Assembly (NCBI RefSeq): GCF_013373865.1
Contig: NC_050469.1
Location: 7,738,042-7,802,041, forward strand
Length of the DNA stretch: 64,000 nucleotides
DNA from: Monomorium pharaonis
Lineage: Eukaryota; Arthropoda; Insecta; Hymenoptera; Formicidae
Direction: 5' to 3'
Shown: piece by piece, positions 51,978 through 62,437 of the stretch
Layout: every line of letters begins with the position of its first letter
How positions within the stretch are numbered: position 1 is the first letter of the stretch
Notes under the pieces: model-generated
What the model saw: only the letters and a program-made list of their open reading frames with translations
Told to the model about the DNA's origin: nothing
The model's database searches: none
Made by a program: the position numbers and the translations under genes

Positions 51978-51983
51978 AATAAA
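51978..51983 (+). terminator. Canonical poly(A) signal (proximal Cip4 3' end)
   Basis: AATAAA followed by a T-rich stretch, 1.1 kb after the main Cip4 stop and 25 bp before the alternative exon at 52009. Its place fits a choice between proximal polyadenylation and splicing to the downstream exons. Confidence 0.45.
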
Positions 51984-52008
51984 TTTTTTTTATTACTATT
52001 TTAAATAG

Positions 52009-52072
52009 TCTTATACGAAGGGCCACGGTGGTCTCAAAGTCTATCTACGGCAGGAAGCTCGTGAATCCAGAG
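52009..52072 (+). CDS. Cip4: Probable alternative Cip4 exon (C-terminal variant, part 1)
   Basis: A 64-nt segment with acceptor TTTTAAATAG and a strong donor CCAGAG|GTAAGG. In one frame it encodes 21 codons (LIRRATVVSKSIYGRKLVNPE) preceded by one base, so the upstream exon must end in phase 2. A GT inside the last Cip4 exon at 50846 (TACATAGA|GTGTCA) provides that phase and gives PTSYI-D-LIRRATVV; vertebrate TOCA proteins have SYID at the same point. The segment is basic and not of low complexity, unlike its AT-rich flanks. The donor at 50846 is weak, so the upstream link is the uncertain part. Confidence 0.5.
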
Positions 52073-53219
52073 GTAAGGGTTGAATTTAGGAAACTGTATA
52101 ATAGCGTTATGTCCATATCATATACATACTCAGTTGTATACATTTCTCACTTTTAATCCTTAAGCTGGAGCAAAAGTTGAAACAAGAATTGCGTTATTAA
52201 ATAATTTTTTTTTAAAATAATTACTTAAGATCGCAATTATAGAAAATGTCAGATTTTATCAAAATGATGGCTGACGAAAATAGTGCAATATTCTGATTAA
52301 GGATCTTGACACAAGTTATTTTCTGTGTAAAAGCTTGTGAGTTTTCGAGATTGCTTCAGAATTACGCGGCTGCTTAAGGATTAAAGCGCGATGTCTTTTC
52401 ATGAAAAGTCAATGGTGAAATGGGTTCTTAATGCATTCATGCGATTTCTCGAGACGTATCCTTTTTCCGTGTAGCTGTACGAGAGACGAACGAGAGACAT
52501 TTAACGACCCCATTAAGCAAAAAAAGTAACTGTCTTAATAGTAATAATCGCGCCCCGCCTACTCATTATTCATAAATTAATCACGACTGTTGTAATCGTT
52601 GCCGCACCGAAGTTTTATCGTTCTTTTGTATACTCGACTCGAGGCGTCGTAAAAGGCGGCCGACTGTTTCACGGACACGGCTCACTACCACGTTAAGAAA
52701 ACATGAAACTGATTGCCACTAGATTTGTACGAGTCGAATAGAATCTTAAAGTTAACTCGTAATTAAGTATTCGAATATTCGATTTTATGAAATCGAGGCT
52801 TTCTAAAGTTATGGCTCTTTTTGTTTCAAGAAGTCGTAAATTTATAGCACGTGGTTTTCATGTCGAGCCTAACTTCTAGAACAAAGATTTTATAAAATTA
52901 GACACATATAATGAGATGTGCCAAAATTGACAAATTTGAAAATTTTTGAAATAGAATTTTTGAATCTTAATAAAACTCTTGATTATAAAACTACTTCAAC
53001 AATTTATAGATTTAAGATTGACTTATTTAAAAGCGCGTGTTACATCGATGATTGGCGAAAAAAAAATATCTGTAGAAACAGGGTCTTAAAATGCAGGACT
53101 CTATTACACGCAACTTTGTGACGAAAAATGGGTCGTTCCGATGGACCGGTCGGCGTACCGCGTTTAAGGAGTTGCCTGAATGTGACTAGTTAGTGATAGA
53201 TTTATGTAAATATTGCCAG

Positions 53220-53327
53220 GATGTGGAAGCGAGAGCGAGGCTACCCAGCTTGCGAGTGCCAGAATCGATATACAAGCCGGGTAGGAATCGTTTCTGTATC
53301 GCGGACAAGAGTTTAGTCCTCGAGTAG
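53220..53327 (+). CDS. Cip4: Probable alternative Cip4 last exon (C-terminal variant, part 2)
   Basis: It begins after the acceptor AATATTGCCAG (AG at 53218-53219) and continues in phase 0 from the exon ending at 52072. It encodes 35 residues, starting DVEARARLPSLRVPESIYK and ending KSLVLE, with a TAG at 53325-53327. Exon 52009-52072 and this one read through without a stop across a junction with good splice signals, and local GC is raised over about 53.2-53.6 kb. The resulting isoform would have about 648 residues, replacing the last 7 with 57. No known domain is recognised in the tail. Confidence 0.5.
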   Translation, partial: DVEARARLPSLRVPESIYKPGRNRFCIADKSLVLE

Positions 53328-53698
53328 GCCTGGTGTCCTACGGCAATACTCTGTGCTGCGTTGGTGCTACACATTGGTGTATTATATGTAATGGTTAAAA
53401 AATAGCGTTCGCGATAATCGTAGCGGCAAGCTGTAATTGTAGAAGATATAGCTTCGTCGGCTCGTATCACTATTGTTATTTCGAGCGATATTACGCAGCG
53501 AGAACCATAACGAGTATCTCTAAAGCAGTACAGAGAGAAGCCGTGCATTTGAAAAAACCGATGCTCGATCCCCATCTGTCCCGGAAGGAAGTTCGCGCGA
53601 GTCGCGAAGAGCCTAGTGCGTTCATCGTAATTGTTCGCAGAATCCGGGGAATCTTGTAACTTTCTCGCGCATTGAATGTATATGTATATATTATACAT

Positions 53699-53702
<4 letters not shown>

Positions 53703-53733
<31 letters not shown>
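53703..53733. repeat. AT dinucleotide microsatellite
   Basis: A (TA)n tract of about 15 units in the distal Cip4 3' region. Confidence 0.9.
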
Positions 53734-53735
<2 letters not shown>

Positions 53736-54058
53736 TATGATTATTCGATCGTCGGGAAGAAAAGGCGTAGCTTCACTATAGTCGTACGCAAGTACACGAA
53801 TAAGTATGGTCAATAGTCAGACACTCGAACATAATATACACATATACACACAACATACACACGCACACACGCATCCTGCGCTCTTGATCGCTTCCGGTTC
53901 GTTAACAGCGAAAACAAGGGAACTGTTCGGTAATTATGTCAAAATGGGGCTGTCTTTGCATCCCAATGTTTTATTGTGTCTGTTCTATGTATATTTTGTG
54001 ATTCTTTGTACGCGCGAACAAGTATTGTAGATAATTAATTGTGCGTTTTATTATACTT

Positions 54059-54090
54059 TATTATTATTATTATTATTTTTATTATTATTA
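54059..54090. repeat. TTA trinucleotide microsatellite
   Basis: An interrupted (TTA)n run in the Cip4 3' region. Confidence 0.8.
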
Positions 54091-54757
54091 ATATTGAAAA
54101 AATACAGGTACTAAACCAATATAACTGTTTCGGATACGTTAACGTGGCTGATATATTTGCGCCTTTATATCCAGAGTTCTTCCTTATGCGTTTCACACGT
54201 TTAATATTTAATTTTTATCGTTTATAGAAAATGTATATTTGTAAAGTTTACGTTTAACTAGTTTTCGATTCAAAAGGTTGCACTTTATATTTCTTTCTTT
54301 TATAACGATTTTTTTAATGTCACGCAATTATGTCATTTTTTACAATTTTATTAATATATAAAAATCAAATGTATGTATAAATGTGATAATAATAGTTATT
54401 AAATCGTGAACATGATATTCCTGTTTATGCGCGTTGAGAAGTATTTTTCATAACAATCGTAATATTATTAAAGCACGATGTAATATATTTTTGTTCGGCG
54501 AGGATAATTTATTTTATACATTTAACGTTTTAGTAACTATTATTGTACGAGATAAATGTATTTTGACACTGATTATACAGACTTATATTTTGTTTCAAAA
54601 AATTTTATTTAAAGAAACTGCAGAAGTATAAAAAGTGCAATTAAAACTAGCGGACTCATGCGTGCGCCGTTAATATTTTCGTTTTGCGCTATGTCCGTTT
54701 TTCTGAACGAAGTTATGCTGTTTTGTTTCTTAATGATTGAAGCAAATTGCAAATACG

Positions 54758-54763
54758 AATAAA
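54758..54763 (+). terminator. Canonical poly(A) signal (candidate distal Cip4 3' end)
   Basis: AATAAA about 1.4 kb after the stop of the alternative last exon. It is the clearest canonical signal I noticed downstream; usage is inferred. Confidence 0.3.
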
Positions 54764-56355
54764 CGTCGCTAGTATTGACCAAAGTGTTAAATGATCATTG
54801 TACCATCATAATCAGCTGTGTTTTATCACGCGAGTGAATATTTGCGACGAAGTCGAGATCGCGTGTAGTTTCAACCGAAATCAAAGAAAGGCACCAGCAG
54901 TTTGGTGAGTAAACTAATTTCTACCTGTATGCATTATGAAAAATGAATTTCTATAAAATTACAAAAGAGAAATCATTTGAGAATGTTAGATACATTAATA
55001 TTAATTAGATTAATGCTGCAAAGATAAAGCGTTTTGTTCAGATTATAAAATCGGAGATAGCTAAAAACACAACATTCTGAAATTTCTTTTATTTTATTTT
55101 TTAATTGGCGAAAGTTTTCTCTTTAAATTGTAGACATGTTTTTCGACACATCTTGTACATATGTTCGTACATGATTTGTTTTAATTGAATCAAGGTAGAG
55201 CGTTGATCTTTCATCCATCGTCGTAACTAATACATACGTTCTATTAGTGCGCTATTTACGTTCTCTCTATTAATAAACAACCGTGATGCATTATATCAAA
55301 AATTGGCTCGACAACTCTTGGACAACTTAGGTTTATTTTACGTAATATATAATATAGATTTATAAAAGCGAGAGTAAAATTGTCTGTTTTGAAAGTATTG
55401 CGCAGTTTTTGTTTTTCTGTTGAGATATATTAATATGTACAATTGCGACAAATATCTTACAAAATTTTGACAACCAACACGTCGAGCAACCGGCGAATAA
55501 ATATAAAACACAGACAAACTCCTTTGACCCGTATTTTTACGAGAATAGGATACATTCATATAAATAGAATACAAATTGCGATATAGTAATCACTGTAATT
55601 ATAGGATGATACATAGACTAGGAACAGTGTCCTGAAAAATACCGTTGCAAAAATGCGTAGTTTTCCTGCTGTTGTGTCGTCTCATGCTATATTCAAATTT
55701 CTACGGATCTATGAATGTGTAAAATTGGAGATTTACGCATTTATACTTTATACTTTCCTAATTTAAAACTTAAAAAATCAAGACTTTATAAGTTCAGGGG
55801 ATCTGTGAAATTCTTTAAATGCCTGAAAATTATGCGTACATCTGAGACTCAACAAAGCTACGTGGTTTATAATCGTGGTTATAAATCTCAAGATTTATAC
55901 GTCCAAGAATGAAACTGACTAGATCAAAAGCATAGAAGGATGAAACGAATTTACAATTGTAATTACTGTTCGACGCGTAGAACGCGCACAGAGAGAGTCT
56001 TGTGGAAAAGAGACTTTTGCAGACCTACGTTTGCAAATCTGCATTTCTTTACGGGGCATCCTATATTCAAACGCTAAGAGCTACTTAATAGTATTTTCGT
56101 CATTCGTTGTTAATACTTTGTACTCGCGGTACAAAATCAGAATTTATTTGAAACTCACTATGCAAAACATTAATTTTTTTCATATTTATAAAAAAAATAT
56201 GAAAATGTTCTCAGAATTTACAAAAGCGTTATGGAATCTTTATTTTTACATTGCTTCCTAATGTATTATAAATGTATAGTAACATTAAATTGCAAAATTA
56301 TCTATTTTGTTATATTTTTATTCGAGTACAAAATATTAAATTATTGCACTATATA

Positions 56356-56356
<1 letters not shown>

Positions 56357-56406
<50 letters not shown>

Positions 56407-56407
56407 T
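56357..56407. repeat. AT/AC compound microsatellite
   Basis: About 20 TA units followed by ACACACA, between the convergent Cip4 and LRRC20 genes. Confidence 0.9.
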
Positions 56408-57126
56408 ACATATATAATCGGCAGTCCATAGCGGTAAACTGTCCGTAACGTTGACGAACAAAATTATAATACGTTAAAAATACAGTCGATACAAGTTGTG
56501 TTCATGAACGACAGGATAGTATTTTGCAAATATTTCTTCAGGTCTTGAGCTATGTAAATCCGAGACTTTTGAATTTTACAGATCGCACATTTGCATGTAT
56601 AGAGATATGCATAAAAAATTCGAGAGGTTTGGAAGAGTTCCTCAAAATTATTTAAATTATTTTATATTAAAATTATTTATAATCCAAAGGTTTGATTGCA
56701 AACTAGTAGCGCTCTGATATATTCACAAAAAATTTATAAATGAGATCCGAGAATCCTTGAATTCAATGATCGAAATATTCAAGTATCACAACAGCGTCGG
56801 TATCGCGATAAAATTTCAAAATCCACGTGGTATAAAAGAAAAAAAAAGAGGGATCGAGCGATCTCCATGCAAAATCGGTAACGGATCCGCAGCAATTAAG
56901 TACAAATCACTAGTGACATTTATAAAACATACAAGCGGATCTTTCCTTCGTATCGACTGGCGATCCGCGGCACCCATTATCACACAATTCGCATTATCAC
57001 TGTACAAAATGTCGATTTTACTTCTAGTTCTTGAGCAATTTTCGGCGAAAGAACGCAGGGGGACAAAATTGTTTCTCCGTTGTCTTCCGTTGCGAAATGG
57101 GCTGCTCTTGCTTGAGGAAGGAGGGC

Positions 57127-60100
57127 TTAAACGTTCAAGTCTTCCCAATCCTCGATCTGCCGAGGAGTAAGTTCAATTGTAATCCTAGTCAAAGTGCGCA
57201 GGAGGTCGTGCAATCTCGGTGGCAGCGGATTTCCCTGCAGGTCGATAAATTCGAGGGCAGGTGCAAGCCTGAGCCTGTCAACGTCGATCTCTACAAAATA
57301 AAACCAACGATGTGTATTTAACATCATTTCAAGAAACGTATTCATGCAAAATTATTTGAATAGATGAAAATTTTGTTCTGTTTTTATTATGGAAATGGAA
57401 ACAACTGGCGTGGGATTTTTATCAATATGCAACATCAGAAATTAAATTCAAAATCATATATTATTATATTATATTTTAATCTAAAATGAAATATCTGATA
57501 TAGATATATTTTTCATTTATCCTAAAATATATTTTAATAATTGCATAGTATTTTAAAATAATTTTAGGGTACTTTCTTAAAAAAATAGGAAAATTATCCT
57601 AATAATAAAATATTTTGAGAATGATACATTGCGTTAATTGTTGATCGTTTGAGTTGATGATATGCGGTGAAAATCTTACATAACGTTAAGTCGATAAACA
57701 CTGACCAATGATAAAATTATTGTTTGCGAGGAGTCGTTTAAGCTGCGGTATCCGCCAGGCGACAGATGGTAGAGCGATGAAAGTGTTGTGCGAGATATCG
57801 AGTCTTTCCAGAGCTTGCAGCTCGGCCAGCTCCTCCGGCAGCTTGCTCATCTGATTGTGGCTTAAATTCAGTTCTGTAAATGATACACGTTTTGCTGAAT
57901 AATGTAACGAGATTTTAAACGAGAATTTTATCTATTCTATTAAAGACAATTTTTAAGAAGATGAAAATGAGAAAAAAAAGTAATCCAAAACTACTTTGTA
58001 TTGCGGGTCACTTGCACACTCACCAGTGATTAATGAGAATTTCACGGCGAACTTTGCCGGGATTTTAGTGATCACATTGCCAGAAAGGTCGCATCTTTTC
58101 AGCTCCGTGTGCCGCATCAGGTGATAGACCGCGTCCGGGATTTGCATGAGCTGGCACTCCGACAAGTCTAAAAAGTAAAACGAAAGAACGTACAGTTTCC
58201 TGAAAAAAAGAAATAACATAAAACATCGTTACTTTGAATTACTGCTTTTCGGGGTCTCGTCAAGTTTCTGCCTTATATCGATATTAGAATAAACTTTCGA
58301 AATTCATTTCTGTAAAAAATTCTACAAACAATTTCTGTAATAAATTCTACGAAATGGATATCGTGTTTTAAGAATGAAAGAAAAATTAATATCTCTGATT
58401 TCAGGAGGCCGATTGCGCATCCTTCATAAATAATGAAAGTGAAGGCCATTATTTATTGCAATAAAAGTCTTGTATCTTTCGACATATATCCTATTATGCA
58501 TTATATAAATTTTTCTCCTCTCTCCAAACACGTAATAATATTTTTTATTGTAATATTATTATCAACATTTAATAGAAAAAAATTAGATGAAATAAAGTAA
58601 CTCTTTTTACAAATAATATAAATTTTTAGCCTTCCTATACGTTTTATTTCGGCGCGTAAATAGAATTCCTCTTATGAAGTTAAACTGACAATAAAGATAT
58701 AAGGCTTTCCCGCGATCAGATATCGACAGCGTATCGGCTAAACTGCATAATAATGACATTGTAAAAGTGTTCCGATACTCTGAAAAAAAATGGGAAAACG
58801 CCAGTGTAAGCGCATCATAACTACTGAAAGTGCACTTAACGTCGACGCACCATGTTTCACGCTTTCTCCGGCGCGGTTTCCAGCACGGAAGACCGTCTCT
58901 ACGTTGAAGCTAACTTGAACGCGGGAGCCGAGAACGTGTGTTACGGAACAAATGTATTTCTCATTATACATTTATCAATCATCGCGATCATTATAACATC
59001 GGAGCACGCGGTTCCGGGAGAATAACGAACCGCAGAATTGTGTGATTTAGTAATCCAAACGTGAATTTTGTTAACAGTTCATGTGGTTGAACAATATTGA
59101 TAAATTCCCAGTGAAATTGTAGTAATTTAGAAAAATAGTTTTCTTCCTTCGTTTCCCATAACAAAGCTACAATGAAAAGAGTTTTAATAATAATCAAGGC
59201 TATAAACTATAAATTATAATTATCAAAAGCTTTGATAAAATAATTTTAATTAAATGTCCGTTTAATATAATCAAATATTTAATAATATTTAGTAATCATT
59301 TTGTTACTTTATATTTGGATATTATTAATATAATTAAAAATTGTTAAATATTTGATTACATTAATCAAACATTCATTGAGATCGGGGGAGACCGGGAGAG
59401 ACGGGGAGAGACCGGGAGAGATCGAGAGAGACAAGAAGAGACGGGGAGAGACCGGGAGAGACGGGGAGAGACCGGGAGAGACGGGGAGAGACCGGGAGAG
59501 ACGGGGAAAGACCGGGAGAGATGAGGAGAGACGGGTAGAGACGGGGAGAGACCGGGAGAGACGGGGAGAGACCGGGAGAGACAAAGAATGTTTCTATTGT
59601 GTTTAAATTAAGGTAATAAGAAAAATAAAGATGGTTGTTATTTTATTGAAAAAAACTTATTTAAAACAGTCTTTTGAATGGATTTCTAAATCCATGGCAG
59701 CTTTTAGAAAAAAAAGTTAGAAGTACGTGAATATTAGATTTATTAAAGATAGATAAATACTTATTCAAAAATAAAATAAAAAGAGCAACAGTAAAGCAAG
59801 GCTCTTGAAAGTTAAACAACAAAAGCAAAGAAAATTTGAAAAAAAAAAAACGTAGCATAAGAATAGAGAGCCACAGCAACGCGTGGCAGGGCATAGCTAG
59901 TTAATAATAATTCTTAAAATATTTTATAATTTTTACCCCAAAATATTTTATAAATATTTTTGTCTTAAATTAAACAGATCATAAAGATTTATATATATAC
60001 AATGTATATCATAAAAATATTCATATAATATTTATAAAAAATAAATAACAATAAAGTATTTATAATAAGTATTCATGATATTAATGAATACTTATCATAA

Positions 60101-60631
60101 TTATTGTAAGCATATTAATTGCATCATAATCATAAATATTCTGTTGTTTGGAAATTTTTTTCAATGTATCATTACGGTTTGAGAGAGACAAAGTTGTCAT
60201 TCTATAAATCTAGATATTCGTCAAGACGTTTTTTGGATACTGTATTTAATAAACAATTAAAGTGTTTTCTCGTCGCGATTTTAGATATGTGTCTTGTTAA
60301 ATATCGAAACCTCTGACGCGAGAAAAAAAAATCTATGCAATGAAATTTTTTCGTATGCCACTCCAGCTGCATTTTCGTAATTCCGCCACGTCCCGGTCGC
60401 GCACCAATGCGGAACGCGTTGAAAACGCGCGGGCGCCCGGTGGTAGAAGCCTCCTCACGACGGGTCCGTCGCGGATTAATGACCTTTCTTCCTAGCGAAT
60501 TTTATTTTGCGCGCGGGCAAAAGGAATCGCGAGCGATCGCTTTCACCGAATTCTGTATCTCCTTTACCGAGACTCTCGTTCTCCTGCGCCTCCTCGCAGC
60601 GAAGAATCACTCTCGTCACGGCGTGCGCCAT
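57127..60631 (-). CDS. LRRC20: Leucine-rich repeat protein, LRRC20 type
   Basis: Four minus-strand exons, 60631-60568, 58167-58024, 57873-57706 and 57290-57127, join in matching phase (1 at every junction) to give 179 residues plus stop; the human protein is 184 aa. It begins MAHAVTRVILRCEEAQENESL-DLSECQL, matching the family layout of a short helical N-terminus leading straight into the first repeat. LRRs follow: LDLSECQLMQIP, CDLSGNVITKIP, LNLSHNQMSKLP, LDISHNTFIALP, LLANNNF and IDLQGNPLP; the end is DWEDLNV. There is no signal peptide or membrane segment, so it is cytosolic or nuclear; its function is poorly known in any animal. The ATG at 60631 (AAAATGG) is the first in its frame, 18 nt after an initiator-like element. 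Confidence 0.88.
58168..60567 (-). other. LRRC20 intron 1
   Basis: A 2.4-kb intron separating the start exon from the repeat exons. It contains a 20-nt-unit minisatellite (59380-59583) and a GC-richer patch at about 58.8-58.95 kb; otherwise it is AT-rich with no coding exon recognised. Confidence 0.75.
59380..59583. repeat. Minisatellite with 20-nt unit (GAGACCGGGAGAGACGGGGA)
   Basis: About ten tandem copies of a purine-rich 20-nt unit (itself two 10-nt half units GAGACCGGGA/GAGACGGGGA), nearly all purines plus C on the plus strand. It sits in LRRC20 intron 1 in otherwise AT-rich DNA. The repeats create open frames of repeated Pro-Val-Ser-Leu or Glu-Arg-Pro-Gly type on either strand, which are artefacts. 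Confidence 0.95.
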
Positions 60632-60720
60632 TTTGGCCGTCGCCGCACTGACTAACCGGACGCGGCTTTGAGACACTTATTTCGGTACGTCCCACCACTT
60701 GAACGACCATGATACCTATC
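60632..60720 (-). promoter_or_regulatory. LRRC20 promoter (initiator, CpG-rich)
   Basis: An arthropod-type initiator TCAGTG lies at 60651-60646 on the minus strand, so transcription from A at 60649 would give an 18-nt 5' UTR before the ATG at 60631. The surrounding DNA is CpG-rich and lacks a TATA box. Confidence 0.45.
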
Positions 60721-62400
60721 TCACGGCACATTCTCGGAAATCGCCGGTTTATCGAGGGGAAGTTTCCGCGAACGTTTCTCGACAGCTGATCGAGCGCGCG
60801 CGCAATAATTGTGTTAAGTGCATTTTGAATCGATAAACAAAATCGGAGGTATAGAGTAGTCACAAAAGCTTAATTAATGAAAATTGTGGAGATTCTCTCA
60901 ACATAGTTTAGGTAAGAATAAATAAAAATTCGTCAAATTGTTATCTATTCATGGGTCATTTCCCGGCAGTTGAAAAAGCTTAGTAAAAAATGGTAAATGA
61001 ATCATCGTTGAATCGACGTCGGAATTTATTTAAATATTTTAATTTTAATATCAATAAGACATACATAGTAGAATGCATTTTATTGAGACTACGACATTTT
61101 TTTTTATCTAAACCTGATATTTTATAATTGGAAACGTTTGATGGACTTAACTGTAAGAATTTGATTAGTATTTATAAAATTTTTAATTATATTTAGCAGA
61201 TGTTTTTTTCACATTTATGCTAATCTAACTAAATAAATTTAACGTCATTTTCAAAAGATTTTGGTACATTTAACAAGAAGGATTTAATCGTATTCTGATA
61301 ATTTCTAACAAGAATGTTAATTTGTTCATTTTCTAATACATATACTAGTTGAATTTATCTTTCAATTATTATACAATAGACTTTCAATTATTATACAATT
61401 TGATTTTTTTCATTATATATTATTTTATGAACATTATTTTATATGTATTTTCCGTTCCTTTCAAATAATTTTTATTTGGATTCAAATTGAGCTTTCTTTT
61501 TAATCCAATTATTTGGATTATATCATGTTGCGGGACGTCTTATATAATTAAAAAAGATAAGCGCTCGAACGGGGAATTGTGCAATTACTATGAGAGTCAT
61601 TGTGCAATTGGTACGAAAGTTACTTTTCGCTATTGCTGTTCCCGCGGGTAGTCAACGTGCGTGTTTTTCTTCGCCAAAAAGTGGTAAAAGAGACCCGATA
61701 GCAAGCTGCCATTTAAGGTCGCCGGGCCCTATACGGAAACCTCTCGCGTCGTAGACGAGTTTATATGTTTCACGTTGGAAAGTTCCTACGTTTCTGGATT
61801 CGCACGAGATTCTTTCCTCCGCGCAAAACGGAGCTTTTAGCTCCGATACCCGCTGAAGCGGAGCGGCGTTTATGTGCCTGCCGCGACCGTGACAAAAAAA
61901 AAAAGAATTTTACGAAATAAACTCACTTTCTTATTTTACCGGATGCAATATTGAAAATTTAATTTACAATCTAATTGATCTAATTTACAAGCTAAATTAA
62001 TATTTGCTGCGCGCCAACTTGTACAATTGTAGTTGCACGAAATTAAGAATTAAATTTGATGATTCATAGGAAATCTATTATACCAGAGTTTTATCGCTGA
62101 CGTTATTGCTACGCAGTTACTCTTTGTCATTTTATTAGATTGGAATAAAAGTAATGTCGCAATTTTTAGCTCAAAATTTATTTATATTTAAAAACAACTT
62201 TACTCAGTAATGAATTTGTCTTTTGCTATTTTTCGGACAGTTGCAGTTACACGATTTTTCGTAGACACAGATCTAGAATATATCCGTTGAGAGAATGCGA
62301 TATTATTTTCCCTCCAATCCTTCAATATTTGTACAGTACGCGCATCTCGCATTTGCATGTAAAGCTAAACAACAAGAAGGTGCATAAAGGAGGAATCAGC
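60721..62400. other. Intergenic region right of LRRC20
   Basis: No gene recognised. It is mostly AT-rich, with a GC-richer patch at about 61.62-61.88 kb that includes a small foldback (CGGAGC/GCTCCG). Nothing more can be supported. Confidence 0.6.
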
Positions 62401-62404
62401 CTCC

Positions 62405-62437
62405 TATATAAGCGACATTCGGAGCGCGTAGATCAGC
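62405..62437 (+). promoter_or_regulatory. TATA box plus initiator core promoter
   Basis: TATATAAG at 62405-62412 is followed by ATCAGCATT with the presumed +1 A at 62435, exactly 30 nt from the first T of the TATA box. This is the canonical arthropod spacing. The downstream sequence is GC-rich, and an ATG lies at 62524 (AAGATGT), followed by a basic 34-codon frame (FVQIERGSRLSRAV) that I do not recognise. The gene, if real, would splice onward and leave the window. Confidence 0.35.

Larger units (their letters stand above)
50868..57126. other. Cip4 3' region and convergent gap to LRRC20
   Basis: 6.3 kb after the main Cip4 stop. It contains the proximal 3' UTR with an AATAAA at 51978-51983, two probable alternative Cip4 exons (52009-52072, 53220-53327), a second AATAAA at 54758-54763, and AT-rich microsatellites. 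An isolated donor-like site (CAGTTTG|GTGAGT) lies near 54904. The LRRC20 3' UTR should occupy the right end. No further gene was recognised. Confidence 0.6.

Noticed and set aside
53186..53698. 170-aa open frame on the minus strand
   Set aside because: It is antisense to the proposed Cip4 alternative exon, shows no recognisable domain and starts in simple TA repeats.
56816..57148. 110-aa minus-strand frame overlapping the end of LRRC20
   Set aside because: It is out of frame with the LRRC20 repeats and lies mostly in the 3' UTR.
59309..59606. Repetitive open frames on both strands (Pro-Val-Ser-Leu or Glu-Arg-Pro-Gly repeats)
   Set aside because: They are a direct product of the 20-nt minisatellite.
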